From CAMLQK01 sp964654135 (GTDB taxonomy: Bacteria > Patescibacteriota > Saccharimonadia > Saccharimonadales > UBA4665), in NCBI GenBank assembly GCA_964654135.1, contig CAZZHV010000032.1, forward strand, positions 1 to 13,484: a stretch of DNA of 13,484 nucleotides, written 5' to 3'. Numbering within the stretch: the stretch's first letter is position 1; every line of letters starts with the position of its first letter. The notes under the pieces were generated by a model. It saw nothing but the letters and a program-made list of their open reading frames with translations. It was not told the origin of the DNA and searched no databases. This document shows positions 8,657-13,431 of this stretch, piece after piece. The position numbers and the translations under genes were made by a program.

Positions 8657-8775
8657 GGAACCGCAGGTGGCAAATCCGCCCAATGTAAAATAATTAGCAG
8701 TTGCCGGTCCTTTGGCTTTGACTGACCGCTCCATTTGCCTTTAGGGCAAAGTGAGCGTTATTTAATTGTTAATGT

Positions 8776-8793
8776 AAGTTGTTTTTGTTTTTG
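8776..8793 (-). repeat. Copy 1 of the shared A/C-rich 18-mer
   Basis: On the minus strand the sequence is CAAAAACAAAAACAACTT, beginning about 9 nt into the predicted transcript and forming the loop and 3' arm of its first hairpin. It matches the copy at 8999-9016 on the plus strand at 17 of 18 positions, the single difference being A versus G at position 14. Confidence 0.6.
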
Positions 8794-8808
8794 TACTTAC
8801 TAACCTTA

Positions 8809-8837
8809 ATACTACTCTAAGTTGCGCAAAAAGTCAA
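8809..8837 (-). promoter_or_regulatory. sigma70-type promoter of the minus-strand RNA
   Basis: Read on the minus strand: -35 TTGACT (8837-8832), a 17-nt spacer and -10 TAGTAT (8814-8809). Ten of twelve positions fit the consensus with the ideal spacing. The predicted start is near 8802. The promoter is divergent from the plus-strand one at 8941-8969, with about 100 AT-rich nt between the two -35 boxes. Confidence 0.75.
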
Positions 8838-8902
8838 TACCATAAGCACTTTCCTTGTTCAGTACTTTGATATTTTTTTCGTATTTAAACAGTAGTGGAA
8901 AG

Positions 8903-8911
8903 TTATACACA
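8903..8911 (+). promoter_or_regulatory. DnaA-box-like site between divergent promoters
   Basis: TTATACACA fits the DnaA box consensus TTWTNCACA exactly. A degenerate second site (CTTTCCACT on the minus strand) lies just to its left. It sits in AT-rich DNA between the two divergent promoters and on the gyrase-gene side of the chromosome. Only one full match is present, so a regulatory DnaA site or chance is likelier than an origin. Confidence 0.35.
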
Positions 8912-8940
8912 GGTTTGATAAAAAATAAGCATAATTATTG

Positions 8941-8969
8941 TTGACACAAGCCAAAGCAACTAATAAGAT
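8941..8969 (+). promoter_or_regulatory. sigma70-type promoter of the plus-strand RNA
   Basis: A perfect -35 TTGACA (8941-8946), a 17-nt spacer and -10 TAAGAT (8964-8969), preceded by an A/T-rich UP-like stretch. This is among the best promoters in the window. The predicted start is near 8976, exactly where a hairpin begins. Confidence 0.8.
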
Positions 8970-8998
8970 AGCAGTAGCACTTGAATAAAAAAAGTGCT

Positions 8999-9016
8999 CA
9001 AAAACAAAAACGACTT
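8999..9016 (+). repeat. Copy 2 of the shared A/C-rich 18-mer
   Basis: CAAAAACAAAAACGACTT lies between hairpins 1 and 2 of the plus-strand RNA, about 23 nt from its predicted 5' end. It is in the same sense relative to transcription as the copy in the divergent RNA (8793-8776). Confidence 0.6.
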
Positions 9017-9119
9017 CGCAACAACGGCTTCTCGCAAGCCGTTGTTCCATGAAAAGCCAACACCTTAAAACAAACTGTTTCTACTCAATAAAGAAATAAA
9101 ATACCAAAAAATTATTCCC

Positions 9120-9158
9120 AAAGACCCACCTCAAAATCAGGTGGGTCTTTACTTTTTT
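9120..9158 (+). terminator. Strong intrinsic terminator of the plus-strand RNA
   Basis: A perfect 12-bp stem AAAGACCCACCT/AGGTGGGTCTTT with a 7-nt loop (9120-9150) is followed by ACTTTTTT. It lies 26 nt upstream of the comM-like gene, so it would either end a small RNA or act as an attenuator. Confidence 0.9.
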
Positions 9159-9183
9159 AGGAACTCATCATATTCCTTTACAC

Positions 9184-10710
9184 ATGAAATCAATTCAAAG
9201 CATCCTGAATGTAAATGGTGACGGTCATAAAATCGAAATTGAGTGCTCATTAACAAACGGCTTGCCCACGGTCATTATTATTGGCCTCGGCAATAAATCT
9301 ATTGAGGAATCGAAAGAACGTATTAGAAGCGCATTTCATTGCTGCAAACTGGAATTTCCCAAAAAGCGTGTAACAATTAATCTTGCTCCAGCTGACATAC
9401 CAAAAGAAAGTACTAGTTTTGATCTAGCAATAGCAGTTGCCATATTACTGGAACAGCACAAGCCGCATAGAGCGCCTGATAGTAGCACAGTATTTATAGG
9501 CGAGATTGGGCTCGATGGTAGCATACGATCTGTGAGAGGCATTATTGGCAAGATTATTGCAGGCAAGAAACTCGGCATAACCACATTTTTTATCCCTCGC
9601 GGTAATCTTCAACAAGCAGCACTCATTCCCGACATCACTGTCGTACCTTTTCAAAGTCTGAGCGAAGTGTACACTTACCTGTTTACGGCGACCCCGCTCC
9701 CAATCAGTGGCTCAGCTACAGAGATCAAAATCTCGGATACAAAACAAACTGCTAAGCTTAGTGAAATCATAGGCCAGCTTAATGCTAAGCGAGCCCTACA
9801 GATAGCTGCAGCCGGTGGCCACAATATATTCCTCAACGGTCCGCCCGGCACTGGCAAGAGTATGCTCGCAAAAGCCCTCCCCAGCCTTTTACCTCAACTA
9901 AGCACAGATGAAATGCTAGAAGTTACTCACCTTCACAGCCTTGCGAGCAGCAACTATGAGGATCTTATATACGATAGGCCATTTAGAGCGCCGCATCATA
10001 CGGCAAGCAGGATCGCCATAATCGGTGGTGGCCAGCAGCTTAAACCTGGTGAGATTAGTCTTAGCCATAGAGGTATTCTTTTTTTGGACGAAATGCCTGA
10101 GTTCGATAGAAGTACACTTGAATCATTGCGTCAGCCGCTTGAAGATCGTGTCATAACTATTTCGCGCGCAAAAGAAACTGCTGTTTTCCCTGCTGATTTT
10201 ATATTGGTAGCCACTGCGAACCCTTGTCCTTGTGGTTTTTATGGGAGTAATCAAGAGTGTCAGTGTACTGTTGTTCAGCTGCAACGTTATAGGCAAAAAA
10301 TATCTGGGCCTATTCTGGACCGAATAGACTTACATGTCACAGTGGACACAGTAGAACACAGCTCGCTGCTACAGTCAGCGACAACTGATGACATAGAGAT
10401 TGCGGTCAAGGCAATCACTCAAGCTCGTAAAACGCAATATAACCGGTTTAAATCTTCTCAGAAATTGAATGCCTCGATGACCAACAAAGAGCTACGCACC
10501 TTTTGCAATTTTGACATTGGTGCTAAGGCCTTTCTAGATACTGCAGCAAAGAAGTTATCCCTGTCAGCGCGCAGCTATATGAAGGTCGCAAAAACGGCAC
10601 GTACGATTGCCGATCTGGAGGATTCAAAAACAATAAAAATACCACATATTTCTGAGGCATTGCAGTATCGAAATAGCAATAATCTGCACGATGTACAAGG
10701 GTCAACTTGA
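9184..10710 (+). CDS. comM: ComM/YifB-family Mg-chelatase-like AAA+ ATPase
   Basis: A 508-aa cytoplasmic protein of the YifB/ComM family; in Vibrio and Haemophilus ComM is a hexameric helicase that drives branch migration of incoming DNA during natural transformation. The N-terminal domain shows INLAPADIPKE (65-75) and the SFDLAIAVAIL stretch. The AAA+ core has Walker A GPPGTGKS (219-226), RPFRAPHHTAS (265-275), Walker B GILFLDEMPEF (297-307, D302/E303), and ATANPCPCG with a C348/C350/C359/C361 cluster that may bind zinc. LDRIDLHV (378-385) holds the arginine-finger R380, and SARSYMKVAKTARTIADL (461-478) is the C-terminal sensor region. The ATG at 9184 gives the usual family start. No good Shine-Dalgarno lies near it, and a terminator ends 26 nt upstream. 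Its TGA stop is embedded in the -35 box of the infC promoter. With recombination machinery this fits a naturally competent lifestyle, which is inference. Confidence 0.93.
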   Translation: MKSIQSILNVNGDGHKIEIECSLTNGLPTVIIIGLGNKSIEESKERIRSAFHCCKLEFPKKRVTINLAPADIPKESTSFDLAIAVAILLEQHKPHRAPDSSTVFIGEIGLDGSIRSVRGIIGKIIAGKKLGITTFFIPRGNLQQAALIPDITVVPFQSLSEVYTYLFTATPLPISGSATEIKISDTKQTAKLSEIIGQLNAKRALQIAAAGGHNIFLNGPPGTGKSMLAKALPSLLPQLSTDEMLEVTHLHSLASSNYEDLIYDRPFRAPHHTASRIAIIGGGQQLKPGEISLSHRGILFLDEMPEFDRSTLESLRQPLEDRVITISRAKETAVFPADFILVATANPCPCGFYGSNQECQCTVVQLQRYRQKISGPILDRIDLHVTVDTVEHSSLLQSATTDDIEIAVKAITQARKTQYNRFKSSQKLNASMTNKELRTFCNFDIGAKAFLDTAAKKLSLSARSYMKVAKTARTIADLEDSKTIKIPHISEALQYRNSNNLHDVQGST

Positions 10711-10746
10711 CCCCTGTTTCCGCATCTGTTAAAATAACGGGGTCAA
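10699..10746 (+). promoter_or_regulatory. Operator-like GGGTCAA repeats over the infC promoter
   Basis: GGGTCAACTTGACCC (10699-10713) is a perfect 15-nt palindrome spanning the -35 box and the comM stop codon. A third half-site, GGGGTCAA (10739-10746), lies at the predicted start of transcription; it can also pair over 8 bp with TTGACCCC (10707-10714). Half-sites flanking the -35 and +1 suit a dimeric regulator. The alternative is a hairpin acting on comM read-through. Confidence 0.5.
10707..10735 (+). promoter_or_regulatory. sigma70-type promoter of infC-rpmI-rplT
   Basis: -35 TTGACC (10707-10712), a 17-nt spacer and -10 TAAAAT (10730-10735): ten of twelve consensus positions with ideal spacing. 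The predicted start is near 10742, giving a leader of about 27 nt. The -35 overlaps the comM TGA stop. Confidence 0.8.
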
Positions 10747-10756
10747 CAATATATTA

Positions 10757-10771
10757 AAGGAGATACTTATC
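10757..10771 (+). promoter_or_regulatory. Shine-Dalgarno and AUC start of infC
   Basis: AAGGAG (10757-10762), six spacer bases, then ATC (10769-10771) as the first codon giving a normal IF3 N-terminus. Upstream in frame there is no ATG, GTG or TTG before the TAA at 10730. The first TTG downstream (10871) would delete about 34 conserved residues. Confidence 0.75.
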
Positions 10772-11302
10772 AGCAAGCACACACGCCTGAATCTAGAAAT
10801 TCGGGCACCTCAGCTACGAGTCATCGATGCAGATGGACGCCAACTAGGCATTCTTTCGCGCGCTGAGGCATTGCAAATCGCAGAAGATCAGGAATTGGAT
10901 TTGGTGGAAATTTCACCAGAGGCAAATCCGCCAGTCGCCAAAATTGTTGATTGGGGCAAGTATAACTACCAGCGAACTAAGCAGTTGCAGAAAAACAAGC
11001 GCAACGCTAAGACCCTGGAAGTTAAACAAATGCGATTTGGGCTTAAGATTAGTGAGCACGACTTAGGCGTTAAGCTTAAGAAGGTTATAGACTTCCTCGA
11101 AACTGGCCACAAGGTTAAGATCACCATCTTCTACCGTGGTCGCGAGCTCGCTCACAAAGACTTGGGTTTTAAACTTGCTGAAAAAGTTATCAATGACTTC
11201 GGTGATGTGATTGTTGTAGACCAACAGCCACAATTCGCCGGACGACAGCTTAATTTTGTAATAAGGAGCAGTCATGCCAAAGCTAAAGCTAAAGACGCAT
11301 AG
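10769..11302 (+). CDS. infC: Translation initiation factor IF-3
   Basis: IF3 binds the 30S subunit, blocks premature 50S joining and checks the start codon and initiator tRNA. Counted from the AUC codon the protein is 177 aa, matching the family (about 170-180). The N-terminal domain begins LNLEIRAPQLRVIDADGR (7-23) and includes LDLVEISPEANPPVAKIVDWGKYNYQ. A Lys-rich linker helix (about 68-85) joins it to the C-terminal domain (86-165; KQMRFGLKISEHDL, VKITIFYRGRE, DQQPQFAGRQLNFVI). The start at AUC 10769 was chosen because the AAGGAG is perfectly placed and the first TTG in frame would remove part of the N-terminal domain. E. coli infC starts at AUU and is autoregulated by IF3 discrimination against it; the same logic is inferred here. 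First gene of infC-rpmI-rplT; it overlaps rpmI by 29 nt. Stop is TAG. Confidence 0.93.
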   Translation: MSKHTRLNLEIRAPQLRVIDADGRQLGILSRAEALQIAEDQELDLVEISPEANPPVAKIVDWGKYNYQRTKQLQKNKRNAKTLEVKQMRFGLKISEHDLGVKLKKVIDFLETGHKVKITIFYRGRELAHKDLGFKLAEKVINDFGDVIVVDQQPQFAGRQLNFVIRSSHAKAKAKDA

Positions 11303-11474
11303 CGGTACCAAGGACCGCTTCCGCGTATCAAAGAACGGTCGCGTACGCAGCCGTCATTCAGGTCAGAACCACTTCCTTCAGAAGAAGAGTGGCGCTCGCA
11401 AGCGTAAGCTTGCAGGTCTTGAGACACTTACAGGTGCTCAAACCAAGAGCATTAAATTGAACATGGGAGTCTAG
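11274..11474 (+). CDS. rpmI: 50S ribosomal protein L35
   Basis: A 66-aa highly basic protein of the L35 family, a component of the large ribosomal subunit. The start MPKLKLKTHSGTKDRFRV and the later GQNHFLQKKSGARKRKL are typical. AAGGAG at 11263-11268 lies 5 nt before the ATG, inside the infC coding region; the gene overlaps the infC 3' end by 29 nt in another frame, and its stop is 1 nt before rplT. The infC-rpmI-rplT order is conserved in most bacteria. Confidence 0.95.
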   Translation: MPKLKLKTHSGTKDRFRVSKNGRVRSRHSGQNHFLQKKSGARKRKLAGLETLTGAQTKSIKLNMGV

Positions 11475-11475
11475 C

Positions 11476-11823
11476 ATGCGAGTAAAACGAGGCGTTGCCA
11501 CACACCGCAAACACGTTAAAATCCGTAAAGCAACCAAGGGTATGACCCACTCTAACCGCGTAAGCGTTAAGCGTGGTAAGCAGGCAGTTACTAAGGCATT
11601 ACAATTCGCATACCGCGACCGCCGTAACCGCAAGCGCACCTTCCGCGAGCTCTGGAATGCACGTATCAACGCTGCTGCTCGCGAAAATGGTACAACTTAC
11701 AGCAAACTTATTGCCGGCCTTAAGGCTGCAAACATCGCTATTGATCGAAAGATCTTGAGCGAACTTGCCGTAAGCGAACCAAAAGCTTTCGCAGCTGTTG
11801 TTGCTGAAACAACAAAAAAGTAG
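11476..11823 (+). CDS. rplT: 50S ribosomal protein L20
   Basis: A 115-aa basic L20, needed for early assembly of the 50S subunit through 23S rRNA binding. The N-terminal tail is very Lys/Arg-rich (MRVKRGVATHRKHVKIRKATKG), followed by the L20 signature FRELWNARINAAAREN (55-70) and YSKLIAGLKAANIAIDRKILSELA. It begins 1 nt after the rpmI stop, with GGGAG about 6 nt before the ATG, so translation is probably coupled. In other bacteria L20 represses its own operon by binding a leader; the short leader here (about 27 nt) leaves no room for that form of control upstream of infC. A perfect terminator follows at 11843. Stop is TAG. Confidence 0.96.
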   Translation: MRVKRGVATHRKHVKIRKATKGMTHSNRVSVKRGKQAVTKALQFAYRDRRNRKRTFRELWNARINAAARENGTTYSKLIAGLKAANIAIDRKILSELAVSEPKAFAAVVAETTKK

Positions 11824-11842
11824 TTCTTACTTCTTTCAAAAC

Positions 11843-11873
11843 AAAATACCCGCTCATATGAGCGGGTATTTTT
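11843..11873. terminator. Bidirectional terminator between rplT and rnpB
   Basis: A palindrome centred on CATATG gives a stem of 11 or more pairs (TACCCGCTC with GAGCGGGTA, extended by A-T pairs) with an ATAT loop, followed by TTTTTT on the plus strand and TATTTTGTTTTG on the minus strand. It serves convergent rplT and rnpB. Confidence 0.9.
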
Positions 11874-11883
11874 TATGTTCTCT

Positions 11884-12235
11884 AGCCAGACCACCAGTAA
11901 GCCGGGTTCTGTTTTAGCTAGTCATCTATCTAGTCCTGACGTTGCCATCAAGATCAAGCGGTTTTTATGACGGATGCCGGCAGAGGAACCCGGATACAAA
12001 GTACCCGTAAAGACATCCATCTCCTTGCAGCAGGTAGGGTTTACCCTTTTATGACGTCACCGCCATAAACCACGAGTTCTTACCTCGCCCTTTTCACCCT
12101 TACTTCCGAAGAAGCGGTTTAGTTTCTGTGGCACTTTCCCTAGAGTTACCTCCGGTTGCCGTTAGCAACTACCTTCCTCTGAACTGCCCGGACTTTCCTC
12201 TTGCTTTCGCAAGCGACTAGCCGATGATCTGGCTT
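11884..12235 (-). ncRNA. rnpB: RNase P RNA (class A-like)
   Basis: This is the catalytic RNA of RNase P, which cleaves 5' leaders from pre-tRNAs. On the minus strand it shows the conserved GAGGAAAGTCCGGGC (12200-12186) and the matching 3' CAGAACCCGGCTTA (11911-11898) that builds the P4 core. P1 is closed by GCCAGATCA (12233-12225) with TGGTCTGGC (11893-11885), nine pairs including one G-U. The L15-type loop AGGGTAAACCCTACC (12047-12033) retains the GGU that pairs with tRNA CCA. Length is about 350 nt, normal for the family. Ends are placed by P1 pairing and the -10 box at 12248-12243; exact ends may be off by 1-3 nt. It runs convergent to rplT and shares its terminator. Confidence 0.95.
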
Positions 12236-12261
12236 AACAGCAATTATACCACTGTTAAGCC
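12231..12261 (-). promoter_or_regulatory. rnpB promoter inside a perfect inverted repeat
   Basis: On the minus strand TGGTATAAT is an extended -10 (TATAAT at 12248-12243); the -35 region overlaps the stop codon of the RNase H gene and fits poorly. The -10 is flanked by exact 10-bp arms GGCTTAACAG and CTGTTAAGCC with 11 nt between them. The downstream arm includes the rnpB start and the first bases of its P1 helix. Confidence 0.7.
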
Positions 12262-12268
12262 CTTACGG

Positions 12269-13075
12269 CTATATCTTATGGTCCTGCGCATGGGCATCAA
12301 GCGCATTATTTACCTGCTTATCGGCTAGCTTATTAAGCGCTCTGGGGACATGTGTGAAAGACACATGTTTAAATTGAGCTACGAGCTGCTTAATTGAGTC
12401 GTGTATTGGCCACAAATCCCGGTTCTTAACCTGAAAGATGCCAATCATCTGGTTAACAACTAGCATGCTATCCATATAGACATGGAGTGTTCTAACGCCC
12501 TGTTTAAGTGAAGCCTCCAGCCCCAGCTTAAGCGCTTGATATTCAGCCTGGTTATTAGTAGTAACGCCAAGATACACACCATTTTCGACAACAACTTCAT
12601 CGTCCATAGTAAGGACTACGTAGCCGCTCGCTGATGGACCTGGGTTTCCTCTCGATCCACCATCAGCATATAGCTTTGCCTCCATTAGTTTTGGCTGTTT
12701 GCTAGTAAGCGTTGTATTTTCTGTTGTTAATTTCGACAACAATGAAAAATGTATAATTTTTACAGGGGTATCAAGTGTAACTTGTGGCCCGTAGTAGCGC
12801 TGGTACGTTTCAAGCATCTCCTCTTGTGAAGCGAATTTCTCGTGACCTTCTGTGTCAGATTCTTGAATCGCTCCAAGGCGTTTCTCGGTTATTGTATCAA
12901 TTACAGCGTTTCCAATAGTGACCCAAGTAGCCGGATTCTGGGGATCAACCTTGTCCGTCAAAGCAACGTGATCATTGACCGCCAGATTCTTGTCGTCATA
13001 AATTCTCCAGGTGGCAGTCTTTTCACCAGCCCGAATGAGCTCTGCAAGTCTATGTTCAAACTTAATGGTTTTCAT
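12269..13075 (-). CDS. ASCH domain-ribonuclease HI fusion protein
   Basis: A 268-aa two-domain cytoplasmic protein. Residues 1-113 look like an ASCH domain (a PUA-like fold thought to bind RNA), with the G-x-K-x-x-x-x-R signature in RAGEKTATWRI (15-25). A linker rich in Thr/Lys (114-130) leads to a complete RNase HI domain (131-260) that cuts the RNA strand of RNA-DNA hybrids. Its acidic residues are D138 (YADGGSRGNPG), E178 (NNQAEYQAL), D202 (YMDSMLVVNQ) and D252 (NKLADKQ). All four are present, so activity is expected. M131 could be an internal start yielding RNase H alone. The start at 13075 fits a TATACT promoter about 35 nt upstream; no strong Shine-Dalgarno is seen. The gene lies 34 nt upstream of rnpB on the same strand, and read-through into rnpB is possible. 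RNase H function is firm; what ASCH adds is unknown. Stop is TAG. Confidence 0.88.
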   Translation of the reverse strand: MKTIKFEHRLAELIRAGEKTATWRIYDDKNLAVNDHVALTDKVDPQNPATWVTIGNAVIDTITEKRLGAIQESDTEGHEKFASQEEMLETYQRYYGPQVTLDTPVKIIHFSLLSKLTTENTTLTSKQPKLMEAKLYADGGSRGNPGPSASGYVVLTMDDEVVVENGVYLGVTTNNQAEYQALKLGLEASLKQGVRTLHVYMDSMLVVNQMIGIFQVKNRDLWPIHDSIKQLVAQFKHVSFTHVPRALNKLADKQVNNALDAHAQDHKI

Positions 13076-13109
13076 TTTATGGCTTTCTGTTTTTATGGGA
13101 ACTATTTTT

Positions 13110-13138
13110 AGTATATACCATATGAGTACATTTGTGAG
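13110..13138 (-). promoter_or_regulatory. Possible promoter of the ASCH-RNase H gene
   Basis: On the minus strand: CTCACA (13138-13133), a 17-nt spacer and TATACT (13115-13110). The -35 fits four of six positions and the -10 five of six. The predicted leader is about 28 nt. Confidence 0.4.
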
Positions 13139-13182
13139 CTGCGAGTGATTGGTCCAATTCCTACAAAGGTATGGAACTTATA

Positions 13183-13195
13183 GTGACAGGACTTG
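13183..13195 (-). repeat. Third, 13-nt copy of the tRNA-Pro 3' segment
   Basis: GTGACAGGACTTG on the plus strand is identical to the corresponding part of the T-arm/acceptor of tRNA-Pro (13440-13452) and its duplicate (13315-13327). The spacings are 132 and 125 nt. Confidence 0.5.
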
Positions 13196-13254
13196 CTTTC
13201 TGGTTGAGACAAAAGCTTCACCGGAGCTTTTGTTATATTCTTCGTCAAGTCCTG
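13187..13254. repeat. Nested hairpin built on the tRNA fragment
   Basis: An inner stem ACAAAAGCT/AGCTTTTGT (13209-13233, extended by one wobble and one G-C pair) sits inside an outer 9-bp stem: CAGGACTTG (13187-13195) pairs with CAAGTCCTG (13246-13254). The outer arms are tRNA-Pro T-arm sequence in opposite orientations. Confidence 0.55.
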
Positions 13255-13268
13255 CTCTGCTCAAAAAC

Positions 13269-13306
13269 AACGAAAAGAGATCGACATCTGTCGATCTCTT
13301 TTCGTT
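13269..13306 (-). terminator. 18-bp hairpin terminator after the duplicated tRNA end
   Basis: AACGAAAAGAGATCGACA pairs perfectly with TGTCGATCTCTTTTCGTT across a 2-nt gap. On the minus strand GTTTTTGA follows. It comes directly after the CCA of the duplicated tRNA-Pro 3' end. Confidence 0.75.
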
Positions 13307-13334
13307 TGGTCGGGGTGACAGGACTTGAACCTGC
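13306..13334 (-). repeat. 29-nt direct duplicate of the tRNA-Pro 3' end
   Basis: Identical to 13431-13459: the full T-arm, the acceptor 3' strand CACCCCG, the discriminator A, CCA and one more A. The rest of a tRNA is absent: no CGGGGTG 5' acceptor strand lies the expected 76 nt away. It is a tRNA remnant or attachment-site-like repeat, not a functional tRNA. Confidence 0.8.
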
Positions 13335-13339
13335 CTGAA

Positions 13340-13366
13340 GTCAATTGTGCCGCCGGCATAATTGAC
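13340..13366. repeat. 12-bp hairpin next to the duplicated tRNA end
   Basis: GTCAATTGTGCC and GGCATAATTGAC form a 12-bp stem with a 3-nt loop; one pair is G-U when read on the plus strand. It occupies the place where the tRNA body would be. Its role is unknown. Confidence 0.55.
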
Positions 13367-13394
13367 CCACATTCATTCAAGCCCATCCAGGTAA

Positions 13395-13431
13395 AGCAAA
13401 AGGGACCATCATTTTGGTGGTCCCTTTTGCT
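13395..13431 (-). terminator. Hairpin terminator of tRNA-Pro
   Basis: AGCAAAAGGGACCA pairs perfectly over 14 bp with TGGTCCCTTTTGCT (9-nt loop), beginning right after the tRNA CCA on the minus strand and ending in CCCTTTTGCTTT. Confidence 0.75.

Larger units (their letters stand above)
8626..8803 (-). ncRNA. Structured RNA or regulatory leader, minus strand
   Basis: About 175 nt between a good promoter and a strong terminator, with no reading frame of note. It starts with a hairpin (GTTAGTAAGT pairing imperfectly with ACTTACATTAAC) whose loop is A/C-rich. Next comes a hairpin around TTTGCC/GGCAAA (8750-8733), then CGGTC/GACCG, and finally the terminator. The segment GGCAAAT (8739-8733) can pair either with the preceding TTTGCC (8750-8745) or with a later ATTTGCC (8675-8669), so two exclusive folds exist. 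It could be an attenuating leader of the membrane-protein gene at 8599 or an independent small RNA. I do not recognise a known family. Confidence 0.55.
8976..9158 (+). ncRNA. Structured RNA or regulatory leader, plus strand
   Basis: About 180 nt from the promoter start to the T-tract of a strong terminator, without a credible reading frame. Hairpin 1 is AGCACTT/AAGTGCT (8976-8998). The shared 18-mer follows (8999-9016). Hairpin 2 is a perfect 11-bp stem AACAACGGCTT/AAGCCGTTGTT with loop CTCGC (9020-9046). A 70-nt A-rich, mostly unstructured stretch then leads to the terminator. It could be a free small RNA or a leader attenuating the comM-like gene that begins 26 nt after the T-tract. No known RNA family is recognised. 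Confidence 0.6.

Noticed and set aside
8640..8760. SAM-riboswitch resemblance (GGACCGGCAACTGCTAATT on the minus strand)
   Set aside because: The GGCAAC and GCTAATT words recall SAM-I/SAM-IV cores, but the two are contiguous with no room for the intervening helix, and the conserved closing P1 stem and GGAGGGA segment are missing.
8859..9050. 63-aa minus-strand open frame across the divergent promoter region
   Set aside because: It runs through the plus-strand promoter, the DnaA box and hairpin 2; it has no Shine-Dalgarno and an unconvincing composition.
9148..9176. Separate promoter for comM
   Set aside because: TTTACT-17-TATTCC matches the consensus poorly and its -35 lies within the upstream terminator; no support beyond spacing.
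13306..13384. A second complete tRNA on the minus strand
   Set aside because: Only the T-arm and acceptor 3' strand are present; no matching 5' acceptor strand, D-arm or anticodon arm can be built in the upstream 76 nt.
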